Notes: generated from the letters alone by a model not told the origin. DNA of 64,000 bases from Scilla litardierei (GCA_030789695.1 CM061141.1:271839655-271903654), one strand, 5' to 3'; shown: positions 11,943-22,587, counted from the stretch's first letter. Numbers and translations: made by a program.

Positions 11943-13912
11943 AAATCCACCAAGCTTACCTCTTACTCTTCCTCGAGGAAGATAGGTAGAGAGACGAACT
12001 CGGAAAATGAAAACAAAGGAAATAAAATGAAAGAAAAAGAATACGAAGTGGAAGTGGTCGCTAGATTCTTCTCTTAGATCTCAAGCCATAAGCTACACAT
12101 CAAGATAACTTGGAAAATACGAATCACATACTATAAAGATTTCATATCTTACTTAAACATGGTACTTGCAAGCTTTTAAGAACAAAGGAAGGGACTCCCT
12201 AAATTCATGCAATCAATTCATATTCACATCACGAATTTCATAGAATATAATATACAATTCATTGGCGATGCACTTTTCAATCAAAAGTTATAAATGAAGC
12301 ATATAAGATACACACCAAGAATGCAATAGAGAATAGAATAAGAGTCATGGCATTCGCATATTTATTTCAAATCATGAAAAATCTCCATATCTAATATATT
12401 TTGCAAAGTCTAAGCATTATCGAATATTCACATTCATGCACGTCTCCACTCTAATGTCATACTCACTCATTTGGTCAAATGAATTCACCCCCACAAGCTT
12501 AGTTTGAGGCATCGCATCCAAATGAATATAATAGTGGAAAATGGTATTTTTGCCTTGGTTTTCCCAAGATTTTTGTGGCTCCTATAATGAAATAAAGAAA
12601 TATTTTTTTTCTTTTGGACTTTGTTTCTCATTTTTCTTCTTGGATTTTTGTAGGCGCAATTTGATTTGTATTTTTGATTTTTTGCTCCTTTTTGGCTTTT
12701 TGGACTTTTTGTAGCAACCTTTTTCTTTTGTGGGGATTTTTGGAAAATAGATGCGATATAAGTAGCTTCAGAAGGTGAACTCAAGTGACATGTAGAGAAT
12801 AAAAAGATATATGTGGAGAAGAAATAATGTAACACTCGGTTCACTCTAAGATGTGCACAAATGGTTCAATAAAATAATACATCAACTGAACTTATATGTA
12901 AGAATGGATATTCTCAATCATTTCAATAAATAGTGAAGTCAACCAGTAAATTTTACAATCATATCAAGCATGCAACGAAAGGCGAATAAGAAAATAAAAC
13001 TGATGCTTCAGATATACTAATGATGCATGAATCTTGGTGCATTTCCAACAAAAGCATACTAAACACTAATCCATACATTCAGTTTCAATTAATATCATGC
13101 ATTCTGTAGAGGAATCATCAAAAGAAATAGATTTGCAAGCACATGTGAATAGCAATACTATAGAATACTCTAAGTAGCATGGCAAGGAATAATAAGCATC
13201 ATGATGGTTGCTACAGCAATAAAAGATATCATCATACGAAATTCATTTAGCGGAAGAAGAGAAAAGGAAAATAAAGAAATACAAATAAAAGAGAGGAAAG
13301 AAAAGAAAATCAAGCACACAATATGATGCATGAACACACATAGAAGGAAAATAAGATGGAAAAATCAAAAAGATGATGCCAAATTTATGAAAAAAAAATC
13401 TAAAAACCCTAAAAATAGAGTAAAAGTACAACTAAATGGCATGGAGATGCACTCCCCTAAGCTCAACTTCACATTGTCCTCAATGTGATCATAATGGAAG
13501 AATATGAGGAACAACGATAAATATGGGGGGATGAAAAATGATGGAATGAATGACATGAAATCCAAATGAAACTACATGCACATACAATGATGCATGATAG
13601 CGCCTTCCCCCAAGCTTATACCAAACAATCCTATTCAAATGACTTAATCAAAAATGTCACGGCTTCACTAAGCGAGATCAAGTCAAACGAATAAGAACGT
13701 AAGGTTTCACTTGAAAGAAATGCTCGATGGTGGTGAGCAAAAGGATGTGGCGTATCAAAATATGAAGAGGGCAATTAATACATATAGTGGGCTAGGTGTA
13801 AATTATTATTGTTGCCGTCATATGAGGTGATATTCATTCAAGCAATTCTATACGGTCCTCTCGCTGTCGAGAGGATTCGTGTTTATTCAAAGCATAAAAT
13901 TTTACGCTATTG
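11943..13912 (-). other. 3' noncoding region of element B with four PPT-like motifs
   Basis: AT-rich with no convincing gene. Motifs resembling a polypurine tract (minus strand, TAAGCTTGGGGG type) occur at 11946-11960 (next to the LTR, the true PPT), 12487-12501, 13451-13465 and 13605-13620. Element F has the same series at nearly the same distances from its LTR. Stretches at 12600-12740 are pyrimidine-rich on the plus strand. Confidence 0.65.
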
Positions 13913-15367
13913 CTACACTACTGGATTGATATCACCTATAGCAAAAGGCGGATCCAGTATCTTTGCCAGTGCAGGCAACTGTTCCAACTGCTCTTTCCGT
14001 GGCTCTGCCAGGCGCGTGTGTCCACGAACACCAACGAACTCCAGCAACGCATCCTCCAGCATTGCCACAAGGACTCCACCTGTATCCTGCAGAGAATAGG
14101 ATGCATCAGTTCGCTGCAAAAAATTCACCCTCGTAATAAAAGTATTCCAAAGAGGATCATCTATAAAAATATATGAAATAAATAGCGGTGGACGATACTT
14201 CCCTGGAAATAATCCAATATCCTCTCGTGATGTGATAGTTGTCTCCGTGGTGTCCTCTCTCAGCTGCTCAGGTAAACCTGGATCATATGTGTGGATCTCC
14301 TCGATAGGCTCGTCAAACTGTGACACGTCCAAGCATACCTCCTGGCCATAATCGTATGTGTGCTGCAAAAGGTATGACGTGTCAAAAATATCTGAATCAA
14401 AATAAATATCGAATGGAATATATGATTCAGAAATGGAGTGGGTAAAAATATCTCCCCGAGTGGGATCAGTAAGCTCTGTGGGATAGCCCTCGACGTCAGT
14501 GGAAGGATAAGGTGGCTGCAGGAGCTCTAATGGAGGAGGGTAGTGCTCGGGATCCTCAGGAATGGTTGTGTCCTCGTCCCGATGCACGACCTCCTTGGCG
14601 ATAAGTTCTGGCTCCGTGTGTAAGGCCTCCTCAAAAGCATGCTCTGGCTCCGCATGTGAGGCCTCCTCGTCAATATGCTCTGGCTCGACAGTGTGCTCTT
14701 TTGCCTTCTCATCAACTATCATTGTAGGCTCTCTCTGGAATGGTGATGCTGGCTGCTCATGTGTGTCAACTTGTGGGGATGTATCATGTGGAGGGGAATG
14801 CCCGCAAGCAATCCAAAAATATAGTCTATCCCCCTCTAGACTGACATGGATGTCCTCCTCAATTGTTCCTGCAGCTGAAACACGGTTCATAACAAAATCT
14901 GCAAATCGTAGCTCAATGGCATCACCTGCTGTAATGCTCTCTGAACCGACGAACCTCACTGACTCCAAGAGGCCCTCCAATAATTTATGAAATGTGTCCT
15001 CCTCTGGCTGCACATATGACTCAATGTCTGCTTCCTCCATTGCCTCTTCATTCATCCATTCTTCATATGCAATAGCTGTATCATAGGATGTGGAATTGAT
15101 GACGGCACATTCTGGCTCTGGTAATATGACTGGTGATTCTTCTTGCCCATAATATGAAGAAGCAGAACTAATATTTTTGGAAATCTCTGCAACCTTAAGC
15201 ATGAGCGCATTCATTTTAAGTTCCCTCTTTACCCATTCCAATTGAAGTTCGCCCTTATCAAGCCTGGCTTGCATTTCAACCTGGTGTGCATGCATCTCAT
15301 CAAAAAAAATCCTTTGTTTCTCATCAAGATCGGGCCAGTGCATTTCCTCAAAAAAGTATTCTCCCAT
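13913..15367 (-). CDS. Element B ORF, acidic 484-aa protein of unknown family
   Basis: The ORF begins about 235 bases after the primer-binding site and is the only long frame in element B. The N-terminus (about residues 15-65) is charged and heptad-like, probably a coiled coil. Residues 127-185 contain a block (VRFVGS ... NRVSAAGTIEEDIHVS ... EGDRLYFW) that recurs in element F at 55438-55794. Residues 228-263 are three tandem 12-residue repeats starting EPEH/EPEL. The rest is rich in Glu, Asp and Pro, with a basic patch near residues 440-455. There is no zinc knuckle, capsid motif, protease or polymerase motif, so calling it gag would rest on position alone. The uninterrupted frame in a parasite-like element suggests selection or recent loss of constraint. 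Function is unknown. Confidence 0.6.
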   Translation of the reverse strand: MGEYFFEEMHWPDLDEKQRIFFDEMHAHQVEMQARLDKGELQLEWVKRELKMNALMLKVAEISKNISSASSYYGQEESPVILPEPECAVINSTSYDTAIAYEEWMNEEAMEEADIESYVQPEEDTFHKLLEGLLESVRFVGSESITAGDAIELRFADFVMNRVSAAGTIEEDIHVSLEGDRLYFWIACGHSPPHDTSPQVDTHEQPASPFQREPTMIVDEKAKEHTVEPEHIDEEASHAEPEHAFEEALHTEPELIAKEVVHRDEDTTIPEDPEHYPPPLELLQPPYPSTDVEGYPTELTDPTRGDIFTHSISESYIPFDIYFDSDIFDTSYLLQHTYDYGQEVCLDVSQFDEPIEEIHTYDPGLPEQLREDTTETTITSREDIGLFPGKYRPPLFISYIFIDDPLWNTFITRVNFLQRTDASYSLQDTGGVLVAMLEDALLEFVGVRGHTRLAEPRKEQLEQLPALAKILDPPFAIGDINPVV

Positions 15368-15602
15368 CTGAGCACTCTGATCAAAATATTATTCTCCCGT
15401 CTGAGAACTCTGATTAAAATTGTGGTCCACATAGTATAATCCATAACACCTGATCAACAAATACCTGGAGAAAAATATCAGTGGCACAAAAGAATATATA
15501 AACGATAATAATGGTGGCAGGGGTGAAAATTTCCATTTGTTAAATTTTTTTCGTAGTCTAATCAACCTAATTGTGACAAATTGGCACCCAACAGGAAACA
15601 AC

Positions 15603-15620
15603 TCCCCGGCAACGGTGCCA
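15603..15620 (-). other. Primer-binding site of element B (tRNA-Asp type)
   Basis: On the minus strand it reads TGGCACCGTTGCCGGGGA, one base different from the standard tRNA-Asp PBS known from Athila/Tat elements (TGGCGCCGTTGCCGGGGA). It lies six bases from the LTR start at 15627. Confidence 0.85.
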
Positions 15621-16021
15621 AAAACTTGATCGCGCCCGAATATACACCCGAAAAACGATTGTAGTTTTACCGCAAGCGCACGGTAAAGTGGCGAGCAGGT
15701 ATCGAACACGAGGAGGTGGTGTTGGCTCCAATCTATCCTAGGTTGGTTTGATTACGAATGTTTTATTTGTGGATATGGTTGTGGTATGAAGTAATGACAA
15801 TAGTGATGGATGTCGGTGTCGGTGATAAAGATGTTGGTCAAGTATCGATTCAAATATAATATAATAAAATCGTCTAGGGCTAGGGAATCCCCACTACGGA
15901 TTATCATGCATCATTGTAAATAGTGAATCTCAATATTAATAGACTTGTATTGAGGTGAACTAGTCGTAACTGAATAGAGAACCAAGGTCACGCTCTCGTG
16001 CTATTGCCGATCTATAGCAAC

Positions 16022-16323
16022 CTAGATTAAGGCCCACTCTTGTGCAAACCCTAATCTAAGCCGCTAGCATGAATATCGACATCATCGTCCGATTGCTCCT
16101 CGAGTCCACTCTCGTGCAAACTCGAGTTACGATCTAGGTTGTGATAGTTCGTATTCGTCCAATCTCTTGCAAATGAATATGGGTATAGATTTATAATAAA
16201 AATTCTAGCTTTGGTTCAATCTCTTACAAACCAAGTCTAAAGAATCTCGATTATAAACCTAAATCGAATATCTAGGCCTTCCCATCGATTTGAATCTAAT
16301 CTCTTGCAAACCCCAATCGATGG
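16022..16323 (-). repeat. Array of five hairpins with a near-constant 16-nt loop
   Basis: Plus-strand loops resembling TCCAATCTCTTGCAAA sit between different complementary arms: h1 16021-16060 (10 of 12 pairs), h2 16099-16126 (CTCGAG/CTCGAG), h3 16151-16180 (TATTCG/TGAATA; perfect CGAATA in the other LTR), h4 near 16208-16236 (weak; in the left LTR 10454-10483 with a 4-5 bp stem), h5 16282-16323 (CCATCGATT/AATCGATGG). The array lies about 370-670 bases downstream of the TATA motif, so it should be in the 5' untranslated RNA. Function is unknown. Confidence 0.75.
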
Positions 16324-16689
16324 AAATCCCTAGCTATCCGTAATAAATCAATCACAACCTAACCCCTTTAGCAATTCCAGTAACATAGAGATTCATTCAT
16401 TACAAATCTGAAATTAGATCCATAGGGTTCATCCCTTTGCCCTAGAACAATGAATCTACTCAAGCTAGCAATAACGATAGAGAAATCGATAGAAAACATT
16501 GCTTGCATATATAAAGATATCAAATCAAAGATTCAAATAATAAGAACAAAGATACTTAGCTTTGATGAAGAACTTCAATCCCAATACAAGCTTTTAGATC
16601 CAAGAGGGGGCCTAGGGCATGGCCTAACCTCTAAAATAATGCCTAAGAAAATATAATAGGGACCACGTCTAATGACGGCTCCAAACCTC

Positions 16690-16696
16690 TTATATA
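16690..16696 (-). promoter_or_regulatory. TATA box of element B LTR
   Basis: TATATAA on the minus strand, conserved in the left LTR at 10930-10936. It lies about 100 bases downstream (sense) of the palindrome cluster. Confidence 0.6.
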
Positions 16697-16794
16697 GCAC
16701 CTCAAAATCCTAGCAAATAACCCCTAAAACCCTCTGAAACCCGCGCCCAAAATCAGATCTGCGCGTAACTTAAGTTCTGGGCCAGCAGCGACTC

Positions 16795-17440
16795 GGCAAA
16801 GTGGAAAGCTCACACGGCCGAGGGAGAATTCCTGCGGAAACTCCAAAAAACAGCACTCTGTCAAAAACTGTCAAACTCGGCCGAGTGAAAGTGTCACTCG
16901 GCCGAGTGACACTGATATGCGAATTCCTGCACTTTAGCATCAACTTGCAGAAATTCTCTAGATTGCATCCAACCTCCGATTGGCGCGTTCTTGACAGTGT
17001 TGGAACCGTCATGAAGTCTACTATCTATAAAAAAATATGAAAAAAATATTTTGACCACTGTAATGATAGAAGATTTCAAAAGAGTGGGAGGCTGTCCGAA
17101 AATCTGGGCGCTCGTGTCATCGGCGTCACTCGGCCGAGTGGGATTCTTCACTCGGACGAGTGGACTTCTCTACTCGGCCGAGTATGGTCTTCTACAGTTC
17201 TCCCAAAATTCCAGAGAGTTTGCCTTGATTTCCTTCAGAAATTCTGACTCACTCGAGCGAGTGGAGTTCTCTACTCAGCTCACTCGGGTGAGTGGAGTTC
17301 CCTACTCGGTCGAGAGGAATTCCCCACTCGGCCGCGTGCATTGTCGCACAAGGTCTCTTCGTAGCAGTTGTACTCGGTCAAGTACATTACTTCACTCGGT
17401 CGAGTGGAATGTGTTACTCGACCGAGTGGTCTGTTTCTGG
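16795..17440. repeat. Palindrome cluster (CTCGGCCGAG) in B's U3
   Basis: Many perfect or one-mismatch copies of the 10-bp palindrome CTCGGCCGAG, usually flanked as ACTCGGCCGAGT. The left LTR copy spans about 11050-11640 and has at least four perfect units. The cluster lies just upstream of the TATA motif in sense orientation. Confidence 0.8.
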
Positions 17441-17732
17441 AGTTAACTCTTCTTCTCCTTGCTTCTTCATCGATTCTATCCATCTCCTTCTTCTCCCGCT
17501 CATCGTCTAGCATCGTTAGCTCCTCAATAAGGCCAAGGGCGATGCTCTGGTACGTGTGCAAATACCTTAAGCTTATTTTTGCTCTCGATTGCTCCATATT
17601 TACTGAAATCCGACAAAAATAAGAAATAGTGAAAAGTAACGCAATATCATCGAATAATCATGAAAATCAAAATATGAGCAATCGAAATGGCGTGCAAACA
17701 CGCATAAAAAAGGTGTAAAATATGGACTGATA

Positions 17733-18317
17733 ACGAATCCTTTCTTGATCACTACTTACCTTGCTTCAAGTGTCACCCAACCTAAGACCTTTCAACGAGT
17801 GAAGACTCGAGGCTAGATCATAGATCCAAGTGACACCATTCACGCTTAGGTTCATACAATGACCTCAAGTTTTAAGGATCAACTTGTCCATCATCACTAG
17901 AGAGTTATTAATGACATTATAGTTAATGTTAACCATTTGATAACTCTTTATTGGGTCGTTCAGTGGACTCATTCTCCAATGATCACCTGTGTCTTGTCTC
18001 CGACTTCGCCAGGTCGAATGATTATGAGATCATCACCATTCAGGTTAAGACAAAGACACAATGGTCGGTCTGATGTGCCGATATCCTATTCTCGACACAT
18101 CTATAACCATGAACGTTTTAAAACTTAAGTTCCTATTGGTCATTCACTTCCCATAATCGAGATCTCCATCTAGATATGTGTAAGACCTTACTATTAAGTC
18201 TAGGAAATTATCCAAGTATTTAATACCATTTTATTCATACTAGAATAATTCGTACCATTTAAAATCGAACAAGATGTTATCTCGATAAATTACCGTGCGG
18301 GCACATATCTTCCTACA
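17733..18317 (-). repeat. 3' LTR of element C (terminal part only)
   Basis: It aligns with 58809-59398 (same text around AAGACCTTTCAACGAG and the end CATATCTTCCTACA). It is truncated at 17733 by the insertion of B. On the minus strand the LTR starts TGTAGGAAG directly after the purine tract GTGCAAGTGGGAAA. Confidence 0.85.
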
Positions 18318-19489
18318 TTTCCCACTTGCACACGCATGCTATTTATCTCGGTATCTCATACCGGTATAACATATTAGTCTCTAAGGATGTTCATATGTCA
18401 GAGCCTAAAATTGGATCTGCTAAAATGTATCTATTATGCAGTATTACAGATTCCTTTAAAATATGCACACTCAACCACATAGGGGCGTTTTTACGAAAAT
18501 GTCTTCGGATGTCATCCAACAACTTTTCATCTTCTGTATAGCTAACGGTTAGCATATACTACTATGTAAAAGATTTGTCATTTCATATTAGTCAGTCATA
18601 GTATAGCATATTCCAATAATCCAGTGTCATTTTTGTCCAACACATTAATGACACTAAAATTCTATATCTCTGACATAAACAAGACCTTTTTGATTGTATG
18701 TCATATATAGATATTCTATAACTTGGAACTTTACTTGACCCAAAATGGACCAAGCAACAAGCTAGCTCCCATTAACTTTGAGAACTATCTAGTCATACTA
18801 CTTCAACTTGACTTTTTAAATCTCATTTAGAACGTCTGACTATTAAGTATAACCCGCACATTTGTGCTGAATGAGTTAAAACGGAATGGGTTTGTGTTTG
18901 GTTATATGACGAATATGTTACATCAAGATCCGTTTATAGGAGCCTTGATGATAACTTACTTAGTCATAACTTTCCACACAGTTTATTCCTATATTTTTAT
19001 TAATCTTTCTTACTTGAAGTTTCACATGCAGCTAAAATAAGAACTTATTTCCTGCGCACGTACTAAATATCACATTTAATATATATTTGCCTGAAACTTT
19101 ACTCGTTATTATAGACTTTGTTAAAAATACATAACAACTCAGAAAAGCCATCAGAGTATACATTTCAAGATATTCCAACTCAAAACACAACATTTTCCAT
19201 CTCAAAATGACATTCATTTCAATCATTGTTCAAGTTCCCAATGCCTCATTTATTCAAAATAAAATTAAGACATCATCCTTGATATCTTCGAAGTCCTAGA
19301 TAGCCCCAGCAGCAACGATTACTCTGTTTGCCGACCGCACCAAGAACTTCACCCCTCCACAGCTTTTAAGCACATGTAGACAATATACTGATGTTTAGTA
19401 AACTTACTGGTATCTCATACCATATATTAAGATTTATAGAAAATTCATATACTCTATAACAAGATTCGTCCCTGAAGTTGATGCATCAC
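18318..19489 (-). other. Element C internal region, 3' of gag, no genes recognised
   Basis: AT-rich. It begins with the PPT complement (TTTCCCACTTGCAC). Parts are similar to element E (for example around 18770 and 27420). No copia protease, integrase or RT motifs were found. Confidence 0.6.
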
Positions 19490-20281
19490 CATGCCCCTTT
19501 TTCTCTACAAGGTAAGCCTTGCAGTTCCTCTTCCAGTGTCCAGATTATGGCAATGGAAACACTCAAACTCAGACGACGCCCCTTTCTTCTTCTTCCCATT
19601 CTTGCCCTTGACAGGTTGAGGGATCTGCCTCTTCTTACCCTTGCCCTTGGGCTGATGAGAAGAAGCAGATCCGACAACCAATACTGGTGGTTCTTTCTGG
19701 ATTCTCTCCTCGAACTGTCGAAGCATGTTCAGAAGGATAGGGAGTTCCACCTCTGTGTTGTTCATTATGAAGTTTGTAATTAACGGGCCAAAAGCAGGAG
19801 TCAAAAATCTTAGGATAATGGCAGTGCTCATCTCATGATCAAGGACAAATTCTCACTCAGCTGCGTCATCAACGTAACTGATCATCTTGATTACGTGGTC
19901 CTGTACGGGGCCGTTCGTCATCTTGGTTCCCCAAATGTTGCAGGTGGCCTCACATTTAGCATCCCGAGACTGCTTACCATACAATTGCTCTGTATTGAGA
20001 AGCATGCTCTAAACATCGATATGTTCATGCTTTCTATGCAGATCTTTGTTCATCGAGGCCAGAGTAAGGCACCTTGCCTTCTCTGCATCCTTTTGCCATG
20101 TCTTGTAGGACTTAATCTGTTCTTCGGCGGCTTGGTCGTCGGGTTTGTTAGGAGCAGTTTCCTTCAGTACATAACTGATTCCAGCTAACGAAAGAACTAA
20201 TTTAATGTTCCTCAACCAGTCCTTGCAATTTGTTCCATTCTGCACGTTCTTCTCGATGATAAACTTAAGTCCTGACTCCAT
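19490..20281 (-). pseudogene. gag: Copia gag remnant
   Basis: The N-terminal part (20281-20009) matches copia Gag in style: GTNCKDWLRNIKLVL, then a Lys/Glu-rich helix and DAEKARCLTLASMN. A frame change follows. The second part (19831-19505) continues LNMLRQFEERIQ, a Lys-rich linker, and a zinc knuckle. The knuckle starts CFHCHNL, then needs a frame shift to read GHWKRNC, so the CX2CX4HX4C finger is broken by a small indel. The start at 20281 lies 1.57 kb from the PBS, an unusually long leader for copia. No functional protein is expected. Confidence 0.8.
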
Positions 20282-20453
20282 ACCGCATTAGATAGAATTT
20301 TGAGTTAGCATATGTTCTAAATAGTTTAAAAGGTTTTTATTAAACTGCATTCTCCCACTAATTTAAATATTTATATAAGCCATAATAATGAACAAATTCA
20401 TTAATTATTAAAATTGGTTAGAGAGGGATCCAACCACCCCGAGCTTTACAACC

Positions 20454-20719
20454 TTGAGGAGACTCAACAAATTGATTGGCTCTGTAGTTGGTAGAGGAAC
20501 TTTTCATCGATCATAATGGCCAGTCTCTTATGATCTTGAGGAGACTCAACAAATCATAATGACCAGTCTATTTGAACCATTGTTTTCTTGTCTAATCTTA
20601 ACTTACACCGAAACTCGAGGAGACCCGACGCGACGGCTTGGGTTAAGACCGGACTACATCTTATGTAAAATGGGGTCGGTTTCTAAAAGAGACCATGTCA
20701 CATATTGAGGAGACTCAAT
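20454..20719 (-). repeat. Four-hairpin array in C's leader
   Basis: Plus-strand units at 20454-20467, 20536-20549, 20615-20628 and 20704-20719, spaced 79-89 bases apart. Three read TTGAG-GAGA-CTCAA and one reads TCGAG-GAGA-CCCGA. In the sense (minus) RNA the loop is UCUC, and the odd unit pairs through a G-U wobble. Element E has the counterpart at 36529-36820. Confidence 0.75.
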
Positions 20720-21290
20720 AACAATGACATGTGTCTTTTAGTCTACTAATCCAAAAACAGGGAGGGATCTTGAAGAAGATTCTAAATGTATTAGACTAGA
20801 TGTAATCGATGGTTTCACAAAATAACAATTCGCATCCTTGGTTCAGTGGAACACGGCCAGGGATTTGCTAGGCCAGGATCACGATCCCCAGTCGAGCTAG
20901 GGTGATCCATACCACTAGTCAAAAACACTAGACCGAATCATGATCCTTAAGGATTTGAATTATTTATATGTGTTGACATCGATTAAAATAGCTTCATTAA
21001 AACTAGTTAATCCTATCAACTAGTTGAACCCTAAATTTCGAAATTATTAGTATTACTTAAAAACTTTTATTAGAGTTCTTATCAGCTATAAAGATTTATA
21101 GGTTTCAACTTGCTATCCAATCATGTATTAGGGGTTTAAAATTTAATTTATAACAAATTAAACAATGGCCTTTTTTCAAAATTATTATTAGAACAATTAA
21201 TATAATAATTGTTGGAAGGGCTATCCTAATCAGGTTTTCGGTATTTAATTTGTTGCAACAACCTTTTAAATCATAACATGTCCTCCAAAA

Positions 21291-21758
21291 ATTATCTCAT
21301 AAGTTTAAGAAAGTTTTTAACGGCTAACCTAAGAGTTTTTCTTGAATTATCACATAATATGCAAGAAACAGAATAACCACTAAAATTCACTAAAATTTTA
21401 TCACATAAAAAATTAGAATGATTACTAGCAACTTAAAATATCGTATAAAATTAAGTTACAACCATTTTAAATAATCATCTCATAATTATTAACATGAACA
21501 ATAACTAAATTTCATCTCATAAAGTTTAGCATGCATCTTAAATATTTATCACATAAATTCTAAGCATAAAATAGGCATCTAAAATTTTATCTTATAACAT
21601 TAAGTTGCAACATGATTAACATTTATCTCATAATTATAAAATCTAGACAATCAAATTATCAGCATGTTTCAAACAAACATTTTAAGCATATAAACATGTA
21701 GCTAAAATTTTATCTCATAAAATTACGTTGCAGCATGTTTAACAATTATCTCATAATT
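21291..21758 (-). repeat. Array of ~11 A/U mini-hairpins after C's PBS
   Basis: Repeated TTAT-CTC-ATAA-type inverted repeats about 40-60 bases apart. The best are 21706-21724 (8-bp stem AATTTTAT/ATAAAATT) and 21744-21758 (AATTAT/ATAATT). The outer stem bases differ between units while still pairing. Confidence 0.65.
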
Positions 21759-21851
21759 AAAAAATCAAGATAATCATGTTATCAGTATGTTTCAAACAAA
21801 CAATTTTAAGCATTCATATCCTATGCAGAAATTAGATCAAAGTAGACCTAG

Positions 21852-21863
21852 GCTTTAATACCA
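21852..21863 (-). other. Primer-binding site of element C
   Basis: The minus strand reads TGGTATTAAAGC, a diverged form of the initiator-Met PBS TGGTATCAGAGC, one base from the LTR edge. Confidence 0.7.
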
Positions 21864-21864
21864 A

Positions 21865-22587
21865 TGAAGGGTTTCGAGGGACCCTTAGGGCATAAATCTA
21901 TGCATGTCCTACGTCGGACGGACAATAGAAGCAGAAAAAACAGACAACGGAATAAATCATTAAACTATTTAATGAGCCCTAAGGATATCATTAACCCTAG
22001 GTAGAAAATCTATTAACTTGGGGTGAGTCTGACCAATCCCAAAGATAGATCTAAATGACTGCAATAATATATGAAAGTAAAGAAAAACCAGAAAACATAC
22101 CCGGAACTTCGCTTCCGCAGAACACAAAGCATCGTTTTTCAGCAACCTTCTTTATTCCCCCGTAGCGAGCCGACTCCCTGCCTCCAAAACTGGACCTTCC
22201 GAGGTGAGCCAACACCGTGCCTCCGCGCTAATCACTTGCCAAAGAAAGTTTCGCTTGAGTATGATCCACGTCAAAGACTATGAATCTAATTCAAACCTCC
22301 TCGTCGTCTTGTTAGGACGCGAACGGAGGAACAGAAGATTAAGGAGGAGAGAATAATTTAAGTCTCGGCTCGAGCGTGCTCAAAACTTTTTTGGAGCTAC
22401 TCGAATCAGAGACTTGGGACAGATTTTCCAAGGGGAGTCTGCCCCTATTTATATAGGAAGCCGGACACCTTGCTCGTCTCACGAGCAATGTGGGACTAAT
22501 TAAAATTAGTGGAGAAAATTAAGTTAGTTTTTCTTTACACTAAGGCTAAAATTCAACTAATTTTCTCTCCTTCACCGTTGAGCTTCA
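21865..22587 (-). repeat. 5' LTR of element C, PBS-side part
   Basis: On the plus strand it starts TGAAGGGTTTCGAGGGACCC, similar to E's TGTAGGGTTTTTCTGGGACC. It is interrupted at 22587 by F; it continues at 57672. The last five bases (CTTCA) are the duplicated target. Confidence 0.85.
22446..22455 (-). promoter_or_regulatory. TATA box of element C LTR
   Basis: TATATAAATA on the minus strand, at the same LTR position as in element E (25014-25023 and 38662-38671). Confidence 0.65.

Larger units (their letters stand above)
10351..17732 (-). mobile_element. Element B: non-autonomous Athila/Tat-like retrotransposon with one ORF
   Basis: Sense is the minus strand: the primer site lies beside the right LTR and the polypurine tract beside the left one. 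The right LTR (15627-17732) is complete. The left LTR is broken by element A and only its last part (10351-11942) is in the window. The interior carries one 484-codon ORF and a 2-kb noncoding 3' region, with no protease, RT or integrase. Its 3' region and ORF domain are shared with element F, so F-type proteins are the likely helpers. B lies inside the left LTR of copia element C: the flank ACGAATCC after 17732 continues C's LTR, as seen by comparison with 58809. Confidence 0.85.
15627..17732 (-). repeat. 5' LTR of element B (complete)
   Basis: 2106 bases. On the plus strand it starts TGATCGCG and ends GGACTGATA, where the other copy has GACTGATCA, so one C has been lost. In sense order it holds a palindrome cluster (about 17440-16795), the TATA motif (16696-16690), then an array of hairpins (16323-16022) in the presumed R-U5 part, then the PBS. 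Confidence 0.9.
20282..21864 (-). other. Long untranslated leader of element C
   Basis: It lies between the PBS and gag. It contains about eleven short A/T hairpins of the form TTAT-CNC-ATAA (21291-21758) followed, in sense order, by four hairpins with TTGAG-like arms (20719-20454). The same arrangement occurs in element E. No ORF is convincing. Confidence 0.7.

Noticed and set aside
12485..13565. ORFs in the AT-rich 3' regions of B and F (also 40569-41237)
   Set aside because: Phe/Ser/Leu-rich frames from AT-rich or pyrimidine-rich sequence, not shared between the two related regions.
13913..15367. Calling the B ORF gag
   Set aside because: No capsid helices signature, no CX2CX4HX4C zinc knuckle; only its position next to the PBS supports it.
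16022..16323. CRISPR-like regular repeat array
   Set aside because: The constant part is the loop, the spacers are the element's own inverted arms, spacing is irregular, and the context is a plant LTR.
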